Shown in pieces: positions 1 to 8,041 of a stretch of DNA of 64,000 nucleotides (position 1 is its first letter; each line of letters begins with the position of its first letter). A model generated the notes under the pieces. The model was given only the letters and a program-made list of their open reading frames with translations. It was not told the origin of the DNA and did not search any database. The translations under genes were made by a program, and so were the position numbers. This DNA comes from Streptomyces monashensis (GTDB taxonomy: Bacteria > Actinomycetota > Actinomycetes > Streptomycetales > Streptomycetaceae), in contig NZ_MLYO01000025.1 of NCBI RefSeq assembly GCF_001866665.1, forward strand, positions 62,001 through 126,000, written 5' to 3'.

Positions 1-604
1 GCTCGGCGGGGGTCGGGACGACCGCGTGGATGCGCTCCTCGCCGCCGACGAGGCGGATGCCGCACCGGTCGGCGAGTTCGTCGTAGAGCCCCGTGTGGCC
101 GAAGTCGGCGTCGAGCAGTGCGCGGGCGTCCGCGGCGAGCAGCCACACCTTGTCGTGGGCCAGCGGCTCCCCGTCGGCGAGGCGGATGCGTTCCAGGTAC
201 AGCAGGGGCGTCGACTCCTCCATGCCCAGCCGCACCGCCACATGGGCGTCGGCGCGGACGTCGAGGGTGCGGACGATGCTGCGCTGTTCGAGTCCGGCCG
301 CCTCGACGGAGGCGAACAGGCTGTAGAGGGCGCCGAGGGGCTGCTCGATGCCGGCCTCTCCCACCGGTCGCTGCCGTCGTCCTCGTGCGGCGGTGACCAG
401 GCCCTCCTCGCGCAGCTCGCGCAGCGCCGCGCGGATGGTGTGCCGGCTCACCCCGTACCGCGCGGCCAGTTCGTTCTCGCCGGGGAAGGAGTCGACGAAC
501 TCCCCTTGCGCCAGACGGCCCCGGAGGTCGTCCCGCACATGACGCCACAGCGGTGTCCCGCCCCGGCCCGCCGAGGGAGTGGGTTCCTCATTCACGCCGC
601 TCAC
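1..604 (-). CDS. GntR/HutC-family transcriptional regulator (C-terminus cut by window edge)
   Basis: Reverse-strand frame open from 604 to the window edge, about 201 codons seen. The N-terminal part reads as a GntR winged helix: a segment with WRHVRDDLRGRL, then FPGENELAARYGVSRHTIR and ALRELREEGLV, the classic GntR recognition-helix layout. The remainder, with PLLYLERIRLADGEPLAHD, matches the UTRA effector-binding domain of the HutC subfamily. GTG at 604 is chosen because an AAAGG lies about 8 nt upstream; GTG codons three bases upstream and nine bases downstream are possible. It is divergent from the flavoprotein at 705, and two identical palindromes lie between them, so it probably represses that gene and itself. 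The effector is unknown. Confidence 0.85.
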   Translation of the reverse strand, partial: MSGVNEEPTPSAGRGGTPLWRHVRDDLRGRLAQGEFVDSFPGENELAARYGVSRHTIRAALRELREEGLVTAARGRRQRPVGEAGIEQPLGALYSLFASVEAAGLEQRSIVRTLDVRADAHVAVRLGMEESTPLLYLERIRLADGEPLAHDKVWLLAADARALLDADFGHTGLYDELADRCGIRLVGGEERIHAVVPTPAE

Positions 605-638
605 CACCCATGCCTTTCACCCGTGATCGCCGTTCTTG

Positions 639-672
639 TGTACGTACATTTGGAAAGATAATGTACGTACAT
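639..672. promoter_or_regulatory. Paired palindromic operators between GntR gene and flavoprotein gene
   Basis: TGTACGTACA occurs twice, at 639-648 and 662-671, with centres 23 bp apart (about two helical turns). Each copy is a perfect 10-bp palindrome, and the right copy extends to ATGTACGTACAT. They lie 35 bp from the GntR start and 33 bp from the start at 705, which suits a shared autoregulatory operator. Binding by this GntR protein is inferred from position. Confidence 0.7.
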
Positions 673-704
673 TAACTCGGACGGACGATCGAGGGAAGGC
701 GCAC

Positions 705-1910
705 ATGACGATCGACGCTCACCACAGGGTCCTGATCGTGGGCGGCGGAAGCGCCGGCATCAGCGTCGCGGCCCGCCTGCGGCGCGGCGGTGTCGGCGGC
801 ATCGGGCTCGTCGAGCCGTCGGCGACGCACTACTACCAGCCGCTGTGGACGCTGGTCGGCGGCGGCCGGGCCGATGCCCGGACGAGCGCCCGCCCGCAGC
901 GGTCCGTGCTGCCGCGAGGCGTCTCCTGGATCCGCGGCCGCGTGGAGAGCGTGGACCCCGCCCGGCGCACGGTCGGCACGGCCGACGGCAGGACTCTCGG
1001 CTACGACCGGCTCGTCGTCTGCCCCGGCATCCAGCTCGACTGGGACCGGGTGCCCGGGATGGCCGAGGCTCTCACCGCACCGCACACCTCCAGCAACTAC
1101 AGCTACGAACTGGCGCCCAAGACCTGGGAGTTGATCCGCTCGATGCGCTCGGGCACCGCCGTGTTCACCATGCCGGCGGGCCCGATCAAGTGCGGCGGAG
1201 CGCCGCAGAAGATCGCCTACCTCGCCGCGGACCACTGGCGCGAGGAAGGGGTCCTGAGGGACATACGGGTGGTGCTCGTGCTGCCCACGCCGGGCATGTT
1301 CGGGGTTCCCGTGTTCGCGAAGGAACTGGAGCGGGTCGCGGCCCGCTACGGCATCGAGGTGCGCACGAACAGCGAACTCGTGGAGGTGGATCCGGACGGC
1401 CGCGCCGCCGTCGTCCTCGACCACGCGTCGGGCACCGAGGAGTCCATCCGGTTCGACATGATGCACGCGGTGCCGCCGCAGTCGGCGCCCGACTGGCTCA
1501 AGGCGACGCCGCTGGCCGACCCTGCCGATCCCGCCGGGTACGTGGAGATCGACAAGCACACCATGCGCCATGTGCGCCACCCCGAGGTCTTCGCCCTCGG
1601 TGACGCCGGTTCCTCGCCCAACTCCAAGACCGGGGCCGCGATCCGCAAGCAGGCGCCGGTCGTCGCGCGCAACGTCGCCGAGAGCCTCGCGGGCACGGGC
1701 GCGCTGCCCGCGTCGTACGACGGATACTCCTCGTGCCCGATCACCACGTCACGGCACCGCATGCTGCTCGCCGAGTTCGACTACACCCTGCGCCCCCGTC
1801 CCACCTTCCCCCTCCTCGACACGACCCACGAGCGCCGCGACATGTGGTATCTCAAGCGGTACGGGCTGCCGTTCCTCTACTGGAACCTCATGCTGCGCGG
1901 CCTCGCGTGA
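705..1910 (+). CDS. Sulfide:quinone oxidoreductase-like FAD/NAD(P) flavoprotein
   Basis: 401 aa. The N-terminus carries the dinucleotide-binding motif VGGGSAG at residues 12-18. The two cysteines typical of sulfide:quinone oxidoreductases are present: C163 in PIKCGGAPQK and C344 in YSSCPI. ALGDAGSSPNSKTG is the second FAD contact, and the C-terminus ends in the family-typical YWNLMLRG. The protein would oxidise sulfide to polysulfide or sulfane sulfur at the membrane quinone pool. ATG at 705 follows GAGGGAAGG at 691-699; the frame runs further upstream but would cross the operators. It is transcribed alone, divergent from a GntR regulator. No persulfide dioxygenase or rhodanese is adjacent, so the sulfur acceptor step is not visible here. 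Confidence 0.85.
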   Translation: MTIDAHHRVLIVGGGSAGISVAARLRRGGVGGIGLVEPSATHYYQPLWTLVGGGRADARTSARPQRSVLPRGVSWIRGRVESVDPARRTVGTADGRTLGYDRLVVCPGIQLDWDRVPGMAEALTAPHTSSNYSYELAPKTWELIRSMRSGTAVFTMPAGPIKCGGAPQKIAYLAADHWREEGVLRDIRVVLVLPTPGMFGVPVFAKELERVAARYGIEVRTNSELVEVDPDGRAAVVLDHASGTEESIRFDMMHAVPPQSAPDWLKATPLADPADPAGYVEIDKHTMRHVRHPEVFALGDAGSSPNSKTGAAIRKQAPVVARNVAESLAGTGALPASYDGYSSCPITTSRHRMLLAEFDYTLRPRPTFPLLDTTHERRDMWYLKRYGLPFLYWNLMLRGLA

Positions 1911-2102
1911 CACCTGGCCGGCGCCTACGCGACCGGCTGCCGCCGACCGGACTCCCGGGCGACGAGGACCGGCGGGTACGGGCGCTGGAGCGGCTTGGGG
2001 TTGGCGAAGGCTCCGGTGAGCCGGTGGTGGGTGCCGTGGAAGCCGAAGGGCGCGGGGTCGGGGGGTGGGGGTCATGGGTGTGCCGCTTCGGTCGTCCGCG
2101 GG

Positions 2103-3125
2103 TCAGCGGCGCCGGCGCAGGGCCGGGTCGAGCAGCGCGGGCGGGGTGTCGAACTTCTCGTCGGGGGCCAGGTCGGTGCCGGGTGCGACGATCGCGTCGA
2201 CGGCGTCGAGCACGTCGGCCGTCAACACGGTGTCCGCTGCGGCGAGTTGGGTGTGCAGGTGGTCCAGCGTGCGCGGGCCGATGAGGGCGCAGGTCACGGC
2301 GGGATGCGCGGTGACGAAGCCGAGCGCGAGCTGGATCAGGGTCAGACCGGCCTCGTCGGCCACCTTCACCAGCTTCTCGACGGCCTCCAGGCGGGCCCGG
2401 TTGGCGGGGATCGCGGTGTCGAAGCGCTGGGGCAGGAAGCTCGCGCGGTGGGTGCTGACGTCCCGGCCCGCGCGGACCGCGCCCGACAGCCAGCCCGAGG
2501 CCAGCGGGCTCCACACCAGCACCCCGAGCCCGTACTCCTCGGCCACCGGCAGCACATGGGCCTCGATGCCGCGCTGGAGGAGGGAGTAGCTGGGCTGTTC
2601 GGTGACGTAGCGGCTCAGGTGATGCTCGCGGGCGGCCCACTGGGCCTGCACGATGCGGTACGCCGGGTAGGTCGAGGAGCCGAAGTAGCGGATCTTTCCC
2701 GCGCGTTGCAGGTCGGTCAGGGCCGACAGCGTCTCCTCGTCGCTGGTGTCCGGGTCCCAGCGGTGGATCTGGTAGAGGTCGACGTGGTCGACGCCGAGCC
2801 GGCGCAGGCTGTTGTCCAGCTCGGTGACCAGCCAGCGGCGCGAGCCGCCCCGGTGATTGCGCTCGTCGCCCATCGGCAGGGCCGCCTTCGTGGCCAGCAC
2901 GAGGTCGTCACGGCGGCCGGCGATGGCCTTGCCGACCATCGCCTCCGACTCGCCGGCGCCGTACATGTCGGCGGTGTCGATGACGTTGATCCCGGCCTCG
3001 AGGGCGGCGTCGACGAGGGCGGTGGCCTCGTCCTGGGTGGTGCGCCCGATCGCGCCGAAGTTCATCGCGCCGAGTGCGAGGGTGCTGACCTGTACGCCGG
3101 TGCGGCCCAGGGTGCGGTACTGCAT
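2103..3125 (-). CDS. Aldo/keto reductase
   Basis: 340 aa, the normal length for the AKR superfamily (TIM barrel, NADPH). The catalytic tetrad is visible: Asp and Tyr in NVIDTADMYG, Lys in VLATKAA, His in LYQIHRWDP. The start MQYRTLGRTG at 3125 has GAGGAG about 7 nt upstream; the frame extends 30 codons further but into the operator region. It is divergent from a TetR regulator with a large inverted repeat in the gap, so substrate-induced derepression is likely. The physiological carbonyl substrate cannot be read from sequence. Confidence 0.9.
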   Translation of the reverse strand: MQYRTLGRTGVQVSTLALGAMNFGAIGRTTQDEATALVDAALEAGINVIDTADMYGAGESEAMVGKAIAGRRDDLVLATKAALPMGDERNHRGGSRRWLVTELDNSLRRLGVDHVDLYQIHRWDPDTSDEETLSALTDLQRAGKIRYFGSSTYPAYRIVQAQWAAREHHLSRYVTEQPSYSLLQRGIEAHVLPVAEEYGLGVLVWSPLASGWLSGAVRAGRDVSTHRASFLPQRFDTAIPANRARLEAVEKLVKVADEAGLTLIQLALGFVTAHPAVTCALIGPRTLDHLHTQLAAADTVLTADVLDAVDAIVAPGTDLAPDEKFDTPPALLDPALRRRR

Positions 3126-3202
3126 GACCGTTCTCCTCAACAGGGAGGGTGCAGGGCGGCAGGGCAGGACTTGGCCGCCGGCCGCCGCTCTGACACCATG
3201 AG

Positions 3203-3252
3203 TAAGCGGAACCATGTTCCGGTAGCGACGATACGGAACATGGTTCCGCTTA
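3203..3252. promoter_or_regulatory. TetR-type operator: 19-bp perfect inverted repeat built from two palindromes
   Basis: TAAGCGGAACCATGTTCCG at 3203-3221 is repeated exactly in reverse complement at 3234-3252 with a 12-bp spacer. Each arm holds its own palindrome, CGGAAC-CAT-GTTCCG and CGGAAC-ATG-GTTCCG. This double-palindrome layout suits two TetR dimers. It lies between the divergent aldo/keto reductase and TetR genes. Assignment to the adjacent TetR is inference. Confidence 0.8.
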
Positions 3253-3328
3253 GCAAGGCGCGCAGGCGCTTGGGCGCGCAGCCGCGCGGACGAGCGGGCG
3301 AGTGCACGAGCAGCGAAGGAGCGACGTG

Positions 3329-3967
3329 GTGAACGACAGCAGCGACGAGGGCGCGGAGCGCGGGACCCCGTCCCCGCGCACGGAGGACACCCCGCGCAAG
3401 GGCACCCGGCGCAAGGACGCCCGGCGCAACAAGGAGACGCTGCTCGACGCGGCGGCGCAGCTGTTCGTCACCTCGGGCGTGGACGCGCCGGTCCGTGACA
3501 TCGCGGCGCGGGCCGGGGTCGGGCTCGGCACGATCTACCGGCACTTCCCGACCCGCGCGGATCTGATCATCGCCGTCTACCGGCACCAGGTGGAGAGCCT
3601 CGCCGAGGCCGGTCCGCGCCTGCTGGCGGCCGCCGGGAGTCCGCACGCCGCGCTCGCCCGCTGGACCGACCTCTTCGTGGACTTCCTGGTCACCAAGCAC
3701 GGCCTCGCCGCCGTGCTCCAGTCCGACAACACCGGCTTCGAGACGCTGCACTCCTACTTCCTCGACCGCCTCCTGCCGGTCTGCACCGAGCTGCTCGACG
3801 CCGCCGCCGCGGCCGGCGAGATCCGCCCCGGCCTGACGGCGTACCAACTCATGCGCGGCGTCGGCAACCTCTGCGTCGGCGCGGAGAGCGACACGCGCTA
3901 CGACGCCCGCCGCCTGGTCGCCCTCCTGGTCGTGGGTCTGCGCGGCGACGTCATGCCTCAGGCGTAG
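3329..3967 (+). CDS. TetR/AcrR-family transcriptional regulator
   Basis: About 212 aa. A charged N-terminal tail leads into a TetR helix-turn-helix: ETLLDAAAQLF, then VRDIAARAGVGLGTIYRHFP. The C-terminal part resembles the SbtR-like TetR ligand domain. GTG at 3329 is preferred because AAGGAG at 3316-3321 is 7 nt upstream; GTG at 3326 is an alternative. Its 3' end overlaps the 3' end of the MaoC gene by 10 bp, so the two genes converge. It probably controls the divergent aldo/keto reductase and its own promoter through the inverted repeat at 3203-3252. Confidence 0.87.
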   Translation: MNDSSDEGAERGTPSPRTEDTPRKGTRRKDARRNKETLLDAAAQLFVTSGVDAPVRDIAARAGVGLGTIYRHFPTRADLIIAVYRHQVESLAEAGPRLLAAAGSPHAALARWTDLFVDFLVTKHGLAAVLQSDNTGFETLHSYFLDRLLPVCTELLDAAAAAGEIRPGLTAYQLMRGVGNLCVGAESDTRYDARRLVALLVVGLRGDVMPQA

Positions 3968-4416
3968 TGCCGGTAGACCGCCTGCGCGACGCACACCGGC
4001 TTGGGGTTGCCCTCGGCCTCGACGGTGAAGGTCAGCAGCATCTGGACGCCGTCGCCCTTGACCTTCTCCACGGAGTCGACGGCACCGTGCAGCCGGATCT
4101 TGGCGCCGACGGGTACGGGACTGGGGAAACGGACCTTCTCCAGGCCGTAGTTGACGCTCATCGAGATGCCGGTGATGCGCAGCAGGTCACCGAAGAGCGG
4201 GATGATCAGGGAGAGGGTGAGATAGCCGTGGGCGACGGGGCCGCCGAAGGGGCCGTTCTTCGCCCGCTCAGGGTCCGTGTGGATCCACTGGTGGTCGCCG
4301 GTCGCGTCGGCGAAGGTGTCGACGCGCTCCTGGGTGATCTCCAGCCAGTCGGTGCGGCCGAGGTCACGGCCGGACAGGGCGAGGAGTTCTCCGAGACCGT
4401 CTGCTTCGGTGGCCAC
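3958..4416 (-). CDS. MaoC-like (R)-hydratase
   Basis: 152 aa single hot-dog domain, the usual length of stand-alone MaoC/R-specific enoyl-CoA hydratases. The catalytic hydratase motif is present: D41 and H46 in DATGDHQWIHTD, followed by GPVAHGYLTLSL. It would hydrate an enoyl-CoA to a (3R)-hydroxyacyl-CoA. It is the last gene of a four-gene run, 29 nt after the ligase gene. GTG start at 4416. The gene order (SDR, amidohydrolase, ligase, hydratase) points to activation and beta-oxidation-like degradation of a carboxylic acid. Confidence 0.9.
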   Translation of the reverse strand: MATEADGLGELLALSGRDLGRTDWLEITQERVDTFADATGDHQWIHTDPERAKNGPFGGPVAHGYLTLSLIIPLFGDLLRITGISMSVNYGLEKVRFPSPVPVGAKIRLHGAVDSVEKVKGDGVQMLLTFTVEAEGNPKPVCVAQAVYRHYA

Positions 4417-4445
4417 GGGGGTACCGCCTTTCGTGAGTTCGGGGG

Positions 4446-5999
4446 CTAGGGGTGGGCATGGGAGGCGCGCACGGCGGCCTTGACGATCTTTCCCGAGGCC
4501 GTACGGGGCAGGCTCTCGGCGAGGGTCACCGTCCGCGGGATCTTGTACTTGGCCAGCAGGGTCCGCGCATGGGCGAGGATCTCTTCGACATCGACATCGG
4601 CACCCGCATCAGCGCGTGCCCCCGGCTCCAGGACCAGAACCGCGTGGCCGACCTCGCCCCAGACCTCGTGCGGCACACCGATGACGGCGCACTCGCGGAC
4701 GGCGGGATGGGTCAGCAGAGCGGCCTCGACCTCGGCCGGGTACACGTTCTCGCCGCCCGAGACGAACATGTCCTTGACCCGGTCGACGATGTAGGCGTAG
4801 CCGTCGTCGTCGGTGCGTGCCACGTCACCGGTGCGCAGCCAGCCGTCGTCGGTGAGGGCGGCCGCGGTGTCCTGTGGGCGGTTCCAGTAACCGGCCATGA
4901 TGTTCGGGCCGTTGACGAGGATCTCGCCCCGCTCTCCCGGCCGCGCCGCGCTGCCGTCGGGGAGCACCACGCGCGCGTCGGTGAAGAAGTGCGGCACACC
5001 GGCGGAGCCCGCCTTCGCCGAGGTCTGCTCGCGGTCCAGGAAGAGGACTCCGGGGGACGCCTCGGTCATCCCGTAGCCCTGGCTGAAGGCCAGCCCGCGC
5101 GCGAGGTAGGTGTCGATGGTGCGGGCGGGCACCGGCGCGCCACCGCAGGTGAGGGTGCGCAGGCTGGACAGGTCCGTCGTCGTCCACCGCGGGCGCGCGG
5201 CCAGCGCGTCGTACATCGTGGGCACCCCGAACAGGTACGTCACGCGCCGGCGCTCGACCACCTCCAGCACCCGCTCGGCGTCGAAGGCGCCCATCAGGAC
5301 GACCCGGCCGCCCTTGAGGAGGGTGGGCAGACACGTCATGTTCAGCGCGGCGGTGTGGAACAGCGGGGCGACGACCAGGGTGACCTCGTCGGCGGCCAGG
5401 TCGCTGTCGACGAGGACGTTGACGCTGTTCCACGTGATGTTGGCGTGCGTCAGGACGGCACCCTTGGGACGGCCGGTGGTCCCCGAGGTGTACATGATCA
5501 TGCAGGGGTCGTCCGGGGCCACGGCCTCGTCCAGCGGGTCGGCCGCGGCGCCGGCGAGCAGGTCGTCGTAGCCGACGGCGCCGGGAGCGGCCGGGCCGAG
5601 GGTGATGCGGTGGCGCACCCCGGTGTCCGCGGCCGCCTCGGCGGCGGTGTCGCCGAGTTCGGGATCGTGCACCAGGACCGTGCTTCCGGAGTCGGCGAGG
5701 CTGTACGCCAACTCAGCTGCCGCGAGGCGGGTGTTGAGAGGGACGAAGACGGCGCCGAGCACGCCGGACGCGAACAGCGTCTCCAGGTACGCCGGATGGT
5801 TGGGGCCCAGGTGGGCGATGCGGTCGCCGCGCGCGACCCCGAGGGAGCGCAGCGCGTGGGCGAGGCGCAGGACCCGCTGGTGCAGGGCCCGGTAGGTGAT
5901 CCCGCCGTCCTCGGGACCGTCCTCGTGGACGATCGCGATCCGGTCCGGGGTCTTGCGGGCCCGGCGGGCGGGCCAGGAGCCGATGCCTCGGTTCAACAC
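4446..5999 (-). CDS. AMP-dependent acyl-CoA synthetase/ligase (FadD-like)
   Basis: 517 aa ANL-superfamily enzyme. Motifs in order: the P-loop-like MYTSGTTGRPKG, GYGMTEASPG, the hinge aspartate in WLRTGDVA, and the C-terminal catalytic lysine in LPRTASGKIVK. It would activate a carboxylic acid to its CoA thioester with ATP. GTG at 5999 follows GAGGGAG. It starts 10 nt after the amidohydrolase stop, so the two are probably co-translated. The substrate could be a fatty or aromatic acid; nothing in the sequence decides. Confidence 0.9.
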   Translation of the reverse strand: MLNRGIGSWPARRARKTPDRIAIVHEDGPEDGGITYRALHQRVLRLAHALRSLGVARGDRIAHLGPNHPAYLETLFASGVLGAVFVPLNTRLAAAELAYSLADSGSTVLVHDPELGDTAAEAAADTGVRHRITLGPAAPGAVGYDDLLAGAAADPLDEAVAPDDPCMIMYTSGTTGRPKGAVLTHANITWNSVNVLVDSDLAADEVTLVVAPLFHTAALNMTCLPTLLKGGRVVLMGAFDAERVLEVVERRRVTYLFGVPTMYDALAARPRWTTTDLSSLRTLTCGGAPVPARTIDTYLARGLAFSQGYGMTEASPGVLFLDREQTSAKAGSAGVPHFFTDARVVLPDGSAARPGERGEILVNGPNIMAGYWNRPQDTAAALTDDGWLRTGDVARTDDDGYAYIVDRVKDMFVSGGENVYPAEVEAALLTHPAVRECAVIGVPHEVWGEVGHAVLVLEPGARADAGADVDVEEILAHARTLLAKYKIPRTVTLAESLPRTASGKIVKAAVRASHAHP

Positions 6000-6009
6000 G
6001 GCGTCTCCC

Positions 6010-6906
6010 TCAGTCCTTGAGCAGGCCGAGCAGGCGGGCGGCGTTCTCCTTGAGAATCCTGGGCCTGACCTCCGGCTTGATGTCGAGCGCCGCGAAGTCG
6101 GCGAGCCACCGGTCGGGCGTGATCACGGGGTAGTCGGAGCCGAAGAGCACCTTGTCCTTCAGGAGGGTGTTCGCGTAGCGCACCAGCTGCGGCGGAAAGT
6201 ACTTCGGCGACCAGCCCGACAGATCGATGTAGACGTGCGGCTTGTGCGTGGCGACCGCCAGCGCCTCGTCCTGCCAGGGGAACGACGGGTGCGCGAGGAT
6301 GATCCGCAGCTCGGGGAAGTCCACGGCGACGTCGTCGACCAGCATCGGATCGGAGTGCTTCAGCCGGATGCCGCCGCCACCGGGGACGCCGGCACCGATG
6401 CCGGTCTGGCCGGTGTGGAACAGGGCCGGTACGCCGAGCTCCTCGATGGCCTCGTACAGCGGGTAGGCCATCCGGTCGTCGGGCGAGAAGCCCTGGAGAC
6501 TGGGGTGGAACTTGAAGCCGCGCACCCCGTACTCCGTCACCAGCCGCCGGGCCTCCCGTACGCCGGCGCGGCCCTTGTGCGGGTCGACGCTCGCGAACGG
6601 GACGAGGACGTCGGCGTGGGCCGCGCAGCTCTCGGCGACCTCCTCGTTGGCGATGCGGGGACGGCCGGTGGCGTGCTCGGCGTCGACGGTGAACACCACG
6701 GCCGCCATGCGGCGTTCACGATAGTGGGCGGCCGTCTCCTCGATGGTGGGCTGCCGGTGGCCGTGCGCCCTGAAGTACGCGGCGGAGGCGCCGAGGAGTT
6801 CGGGGCTCAGCGATGCGTGGCCGTCCCTGGACACCTCGGCGTGGGTGTGGACGTCGATGGCGGTCAGCGCGCCGACGTCGATCGTCGCTCCGTCCCGGTC
6901 ACCCAT
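6010..6906 (-). CDS. Amidohydrolase-family protein (ACMSD-like)
   Basis: 298 aa. It reads as a metal-dependent TIM barrel of the amidohydrolase_2/ACMSD type: DVHTHAE near the N-terminus (HxH metal motif), FKFHPSLQGF, ILAHPSFPW, and LFGSDYPVI near the C-terminus with the conserved Asp. Members decarboxylate or hydrolyse ring-cleavage-type acids. ATG at 6906 lies 1 nt after the SDR stop (TGACATG arrangement), so translation is coupled; the frame extends upstream inside the SDR gene but that part is shadow. Its presence with a ligase and hydratase fits degradation of a cyclic or aromatic acid. Confidence 0.85.
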   Translation of the reverse strand: MGDRDGATIDVGALTAIDVHTHAEVSRDGHASLSPELLGASAAYFRAHGHRQPTIEETAAHYRERRMAAVVFTVDAEHATGRPRIANEEVAESCAAHADVLVPFASVDPHKGRAGVREARRLVTEYGVRGFKFHPSLQGFSPDDRMAYPLYEAIEELGVPALFHTGQTGIGAGVPGGGGIRLKHSDPMLVDDVAVDFPELRIILAHPSFPWQDEALAVATHKPHVYIDLSGWSPKYFPPQLVRYANTLLKDKVLFGSDYPVITPDRWLADFAALDIKPEVRPRILKENAARLLGLLKD

Positions 6907-6907
6907 G

Positions 6908-7819
6908 TCACGCCTCCGGAGCCTGGGGAGCGGGGATGCCGTAGGTCTCGGGCTCGGCGCCCACGCCGGCGTGCCAGTGCTCGGCGATGGCGTCGGCGCT
7001 CCAGCCGCCGTCGGCGAAGGCGACGGACCTCTCCCGGGGATGGGCCCACAGGGCGAGCCGGTCGCCGCCGATGCCGATGGCCTGCCCGGTGACATCCCCG
7101 GCGGCGTCCGACGCGAGGTAGGTGATCAGGCTCGCGACGTCCTCGACGGTGCCGAGGCCCTCGTCCCGGCGCAGCCAGGCCGGCAGGGGCGCGCCGGTGC
7201 GCTCGGACTCCTCGATGAGCGGCGCGAAGGCCGGGATGGTCTTCGTCATCTCGGTGGCCGCGACCGGCACGACGGCGTTGACGGTGATCCCGGCCCGGGC
7301 CAGCTCCAGGGCCCAGGTGCGGGCCATCGCGACGATGCCGGCCTTCGCGGCGGCGTAGTTGGCCTGGCCGAAGTTGCCGCGCTGGCCGGCCGGGGAGGAG
7401 ATGAGGACGATACGGCCGCCGGTGCCCTGCTCGCGCATGCGCACCGCGGCGGCGCGGGCGCAGGTGAAGGTGCCACGCAGATGCACCCTGACGACGGCGT
7501 CGAAGTCGTCGTCCGTCATCTTCCACAGCACCCGGTCGCGGAGGATCCCGGCGTTGGTCACCAGGACGTCCAGCCGCCCGAACGCCGTCACGGCGGTCTC
7601 GACGAGCCGCTCCGCCGTCTCGCCGTCCCCCACCGCGGCCACGACGCCCACGGCGGTGCCGCCCGCGGCGGTGATGCCGTCCACGGCGGCGTCGACGGCG
7701 CCGGGGTCGAGGTCGTTGACGACGACGTGGGCTCCGGCCGCGGCGAGGGCCCGGGCGTAGGCCAGACCGAGCCCGCGACCGCTGCCGGTGACGACGGCGA
7801 CCTTGCCGTGCAGATCCAT
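6908..7819 (-). CDS. Short-chain dehydrogenase/reductase, (3R)-hydroxyacyl-CoA dehydrogenase-like
   Basis: 303 aa, longer than a minimal SDR because of a C-terminal extension of about 50 residues after the Rossmann core. TGSGRGLG at the N-terminus binds NAD(P); the NAG motif is in VTNAGILRDR; the catalytic Ser is in ISSPAG and Tyr/Lys in NYAAAKAG. Length and extension resemble the dehydrogenase unit of multifunctional enzyme type 2, which fits pairing with the (R)-hydratase downstream. It is the first gene of the operon that runs to 3958. GGAAGAGG lies about 9 nt upstream of ATG 7819. The leader contains the 14-bp repeats. Confidence 0.9.
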   Translation of the reverse strand: MDLHGKVAVVTGSGRGLGLAYARALAAAGAHVVVNDLDPGAVDAAVDGITAAGGTAVGVVAAVGDGETAERLVETAVTAFGRLDVLVTNAGILRDRVLWKMTDDDFDAVVRVHLRGTFTCARAAAVRMREQGTGGRIVLISSPAGQRGNFGQANYAAAKAGIVAMARTWALELARAGITVNAVVPVAATEMTKTIPAFAPLIEESERTGAPLPAWLRRDEGLGTVEDVASLITYLASDAAGDVTGQAIGIGGDRLALWAHPRERSVAFADGGWSADAIAEHWHAGVGAEPETYGIPAPQAPEA

Positions 7820-7840
7820 GAGTGCGCCTCTTCCTTGGGG

Positions 7841-7910
7841 TCCGGGTCGACAGGTCTGGATCGACGAGTCCGGATCGATGGGTTCGGATCCATGGGTCCG
7901 GATCGATGGG
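7841..7910. repeat. Five tandem 14-bp repeats in the SDR operon leader
   Basis: Five consecutive 14-bp units: 7841-7854 TCCGGGTCGACAGG, 7855-7868 TCTGGATCGACGAG, 7869-7882 TCCGGATCGATGGG, 7883-7896 TTCGGATCCATGGG, 7897-7910 identical to the third. A partial unit follows at 7911. Units contain ClaI/BamHI-like palindromic cores (ATCGAT, GGATCC). They sit between the SDR start and the MarR-type palindromes, in the 5' leader or promoter of the operon. Confidence 0.85.
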
Positions 7911-7926
7911 TCCCCATCGACAATCG

Positions 7927-7977
7927 ACAGGAATCCTGTTGGTTGGGCCAGTGTTCTCTTCCGACAGGAAACCTGTC
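7927..7977. promoter_or_regulatory. Two MarR-type palindromic operators
   Basis: ACAGGAATCCTGT at 7927-7939 and GACAGGAAACCTGTC at 7963-7977 are near-identical perfect palindromes (core ACAGGA-TCCTGT or ACAGG-CCTGT), with centres about 37 bp apart. They lie between the divergent SDR operon and the MarR gene. MarR proteins commonly bind such 13-16-bp palindromes; binding here is inferred. Confidence 0.75.
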
Positions 7978-8041
7978 AATGGCCTAGGCTGACCGGTGCG
8001 CCTCGGATCGGCATCGGGGAAGGCATCGGGAAAGGCACGGC

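Noticed and set aside
7841..7977. CRISPR array
   Set aside because: Repeats are contiguous 14-mers without spacers and no cas genes are near.
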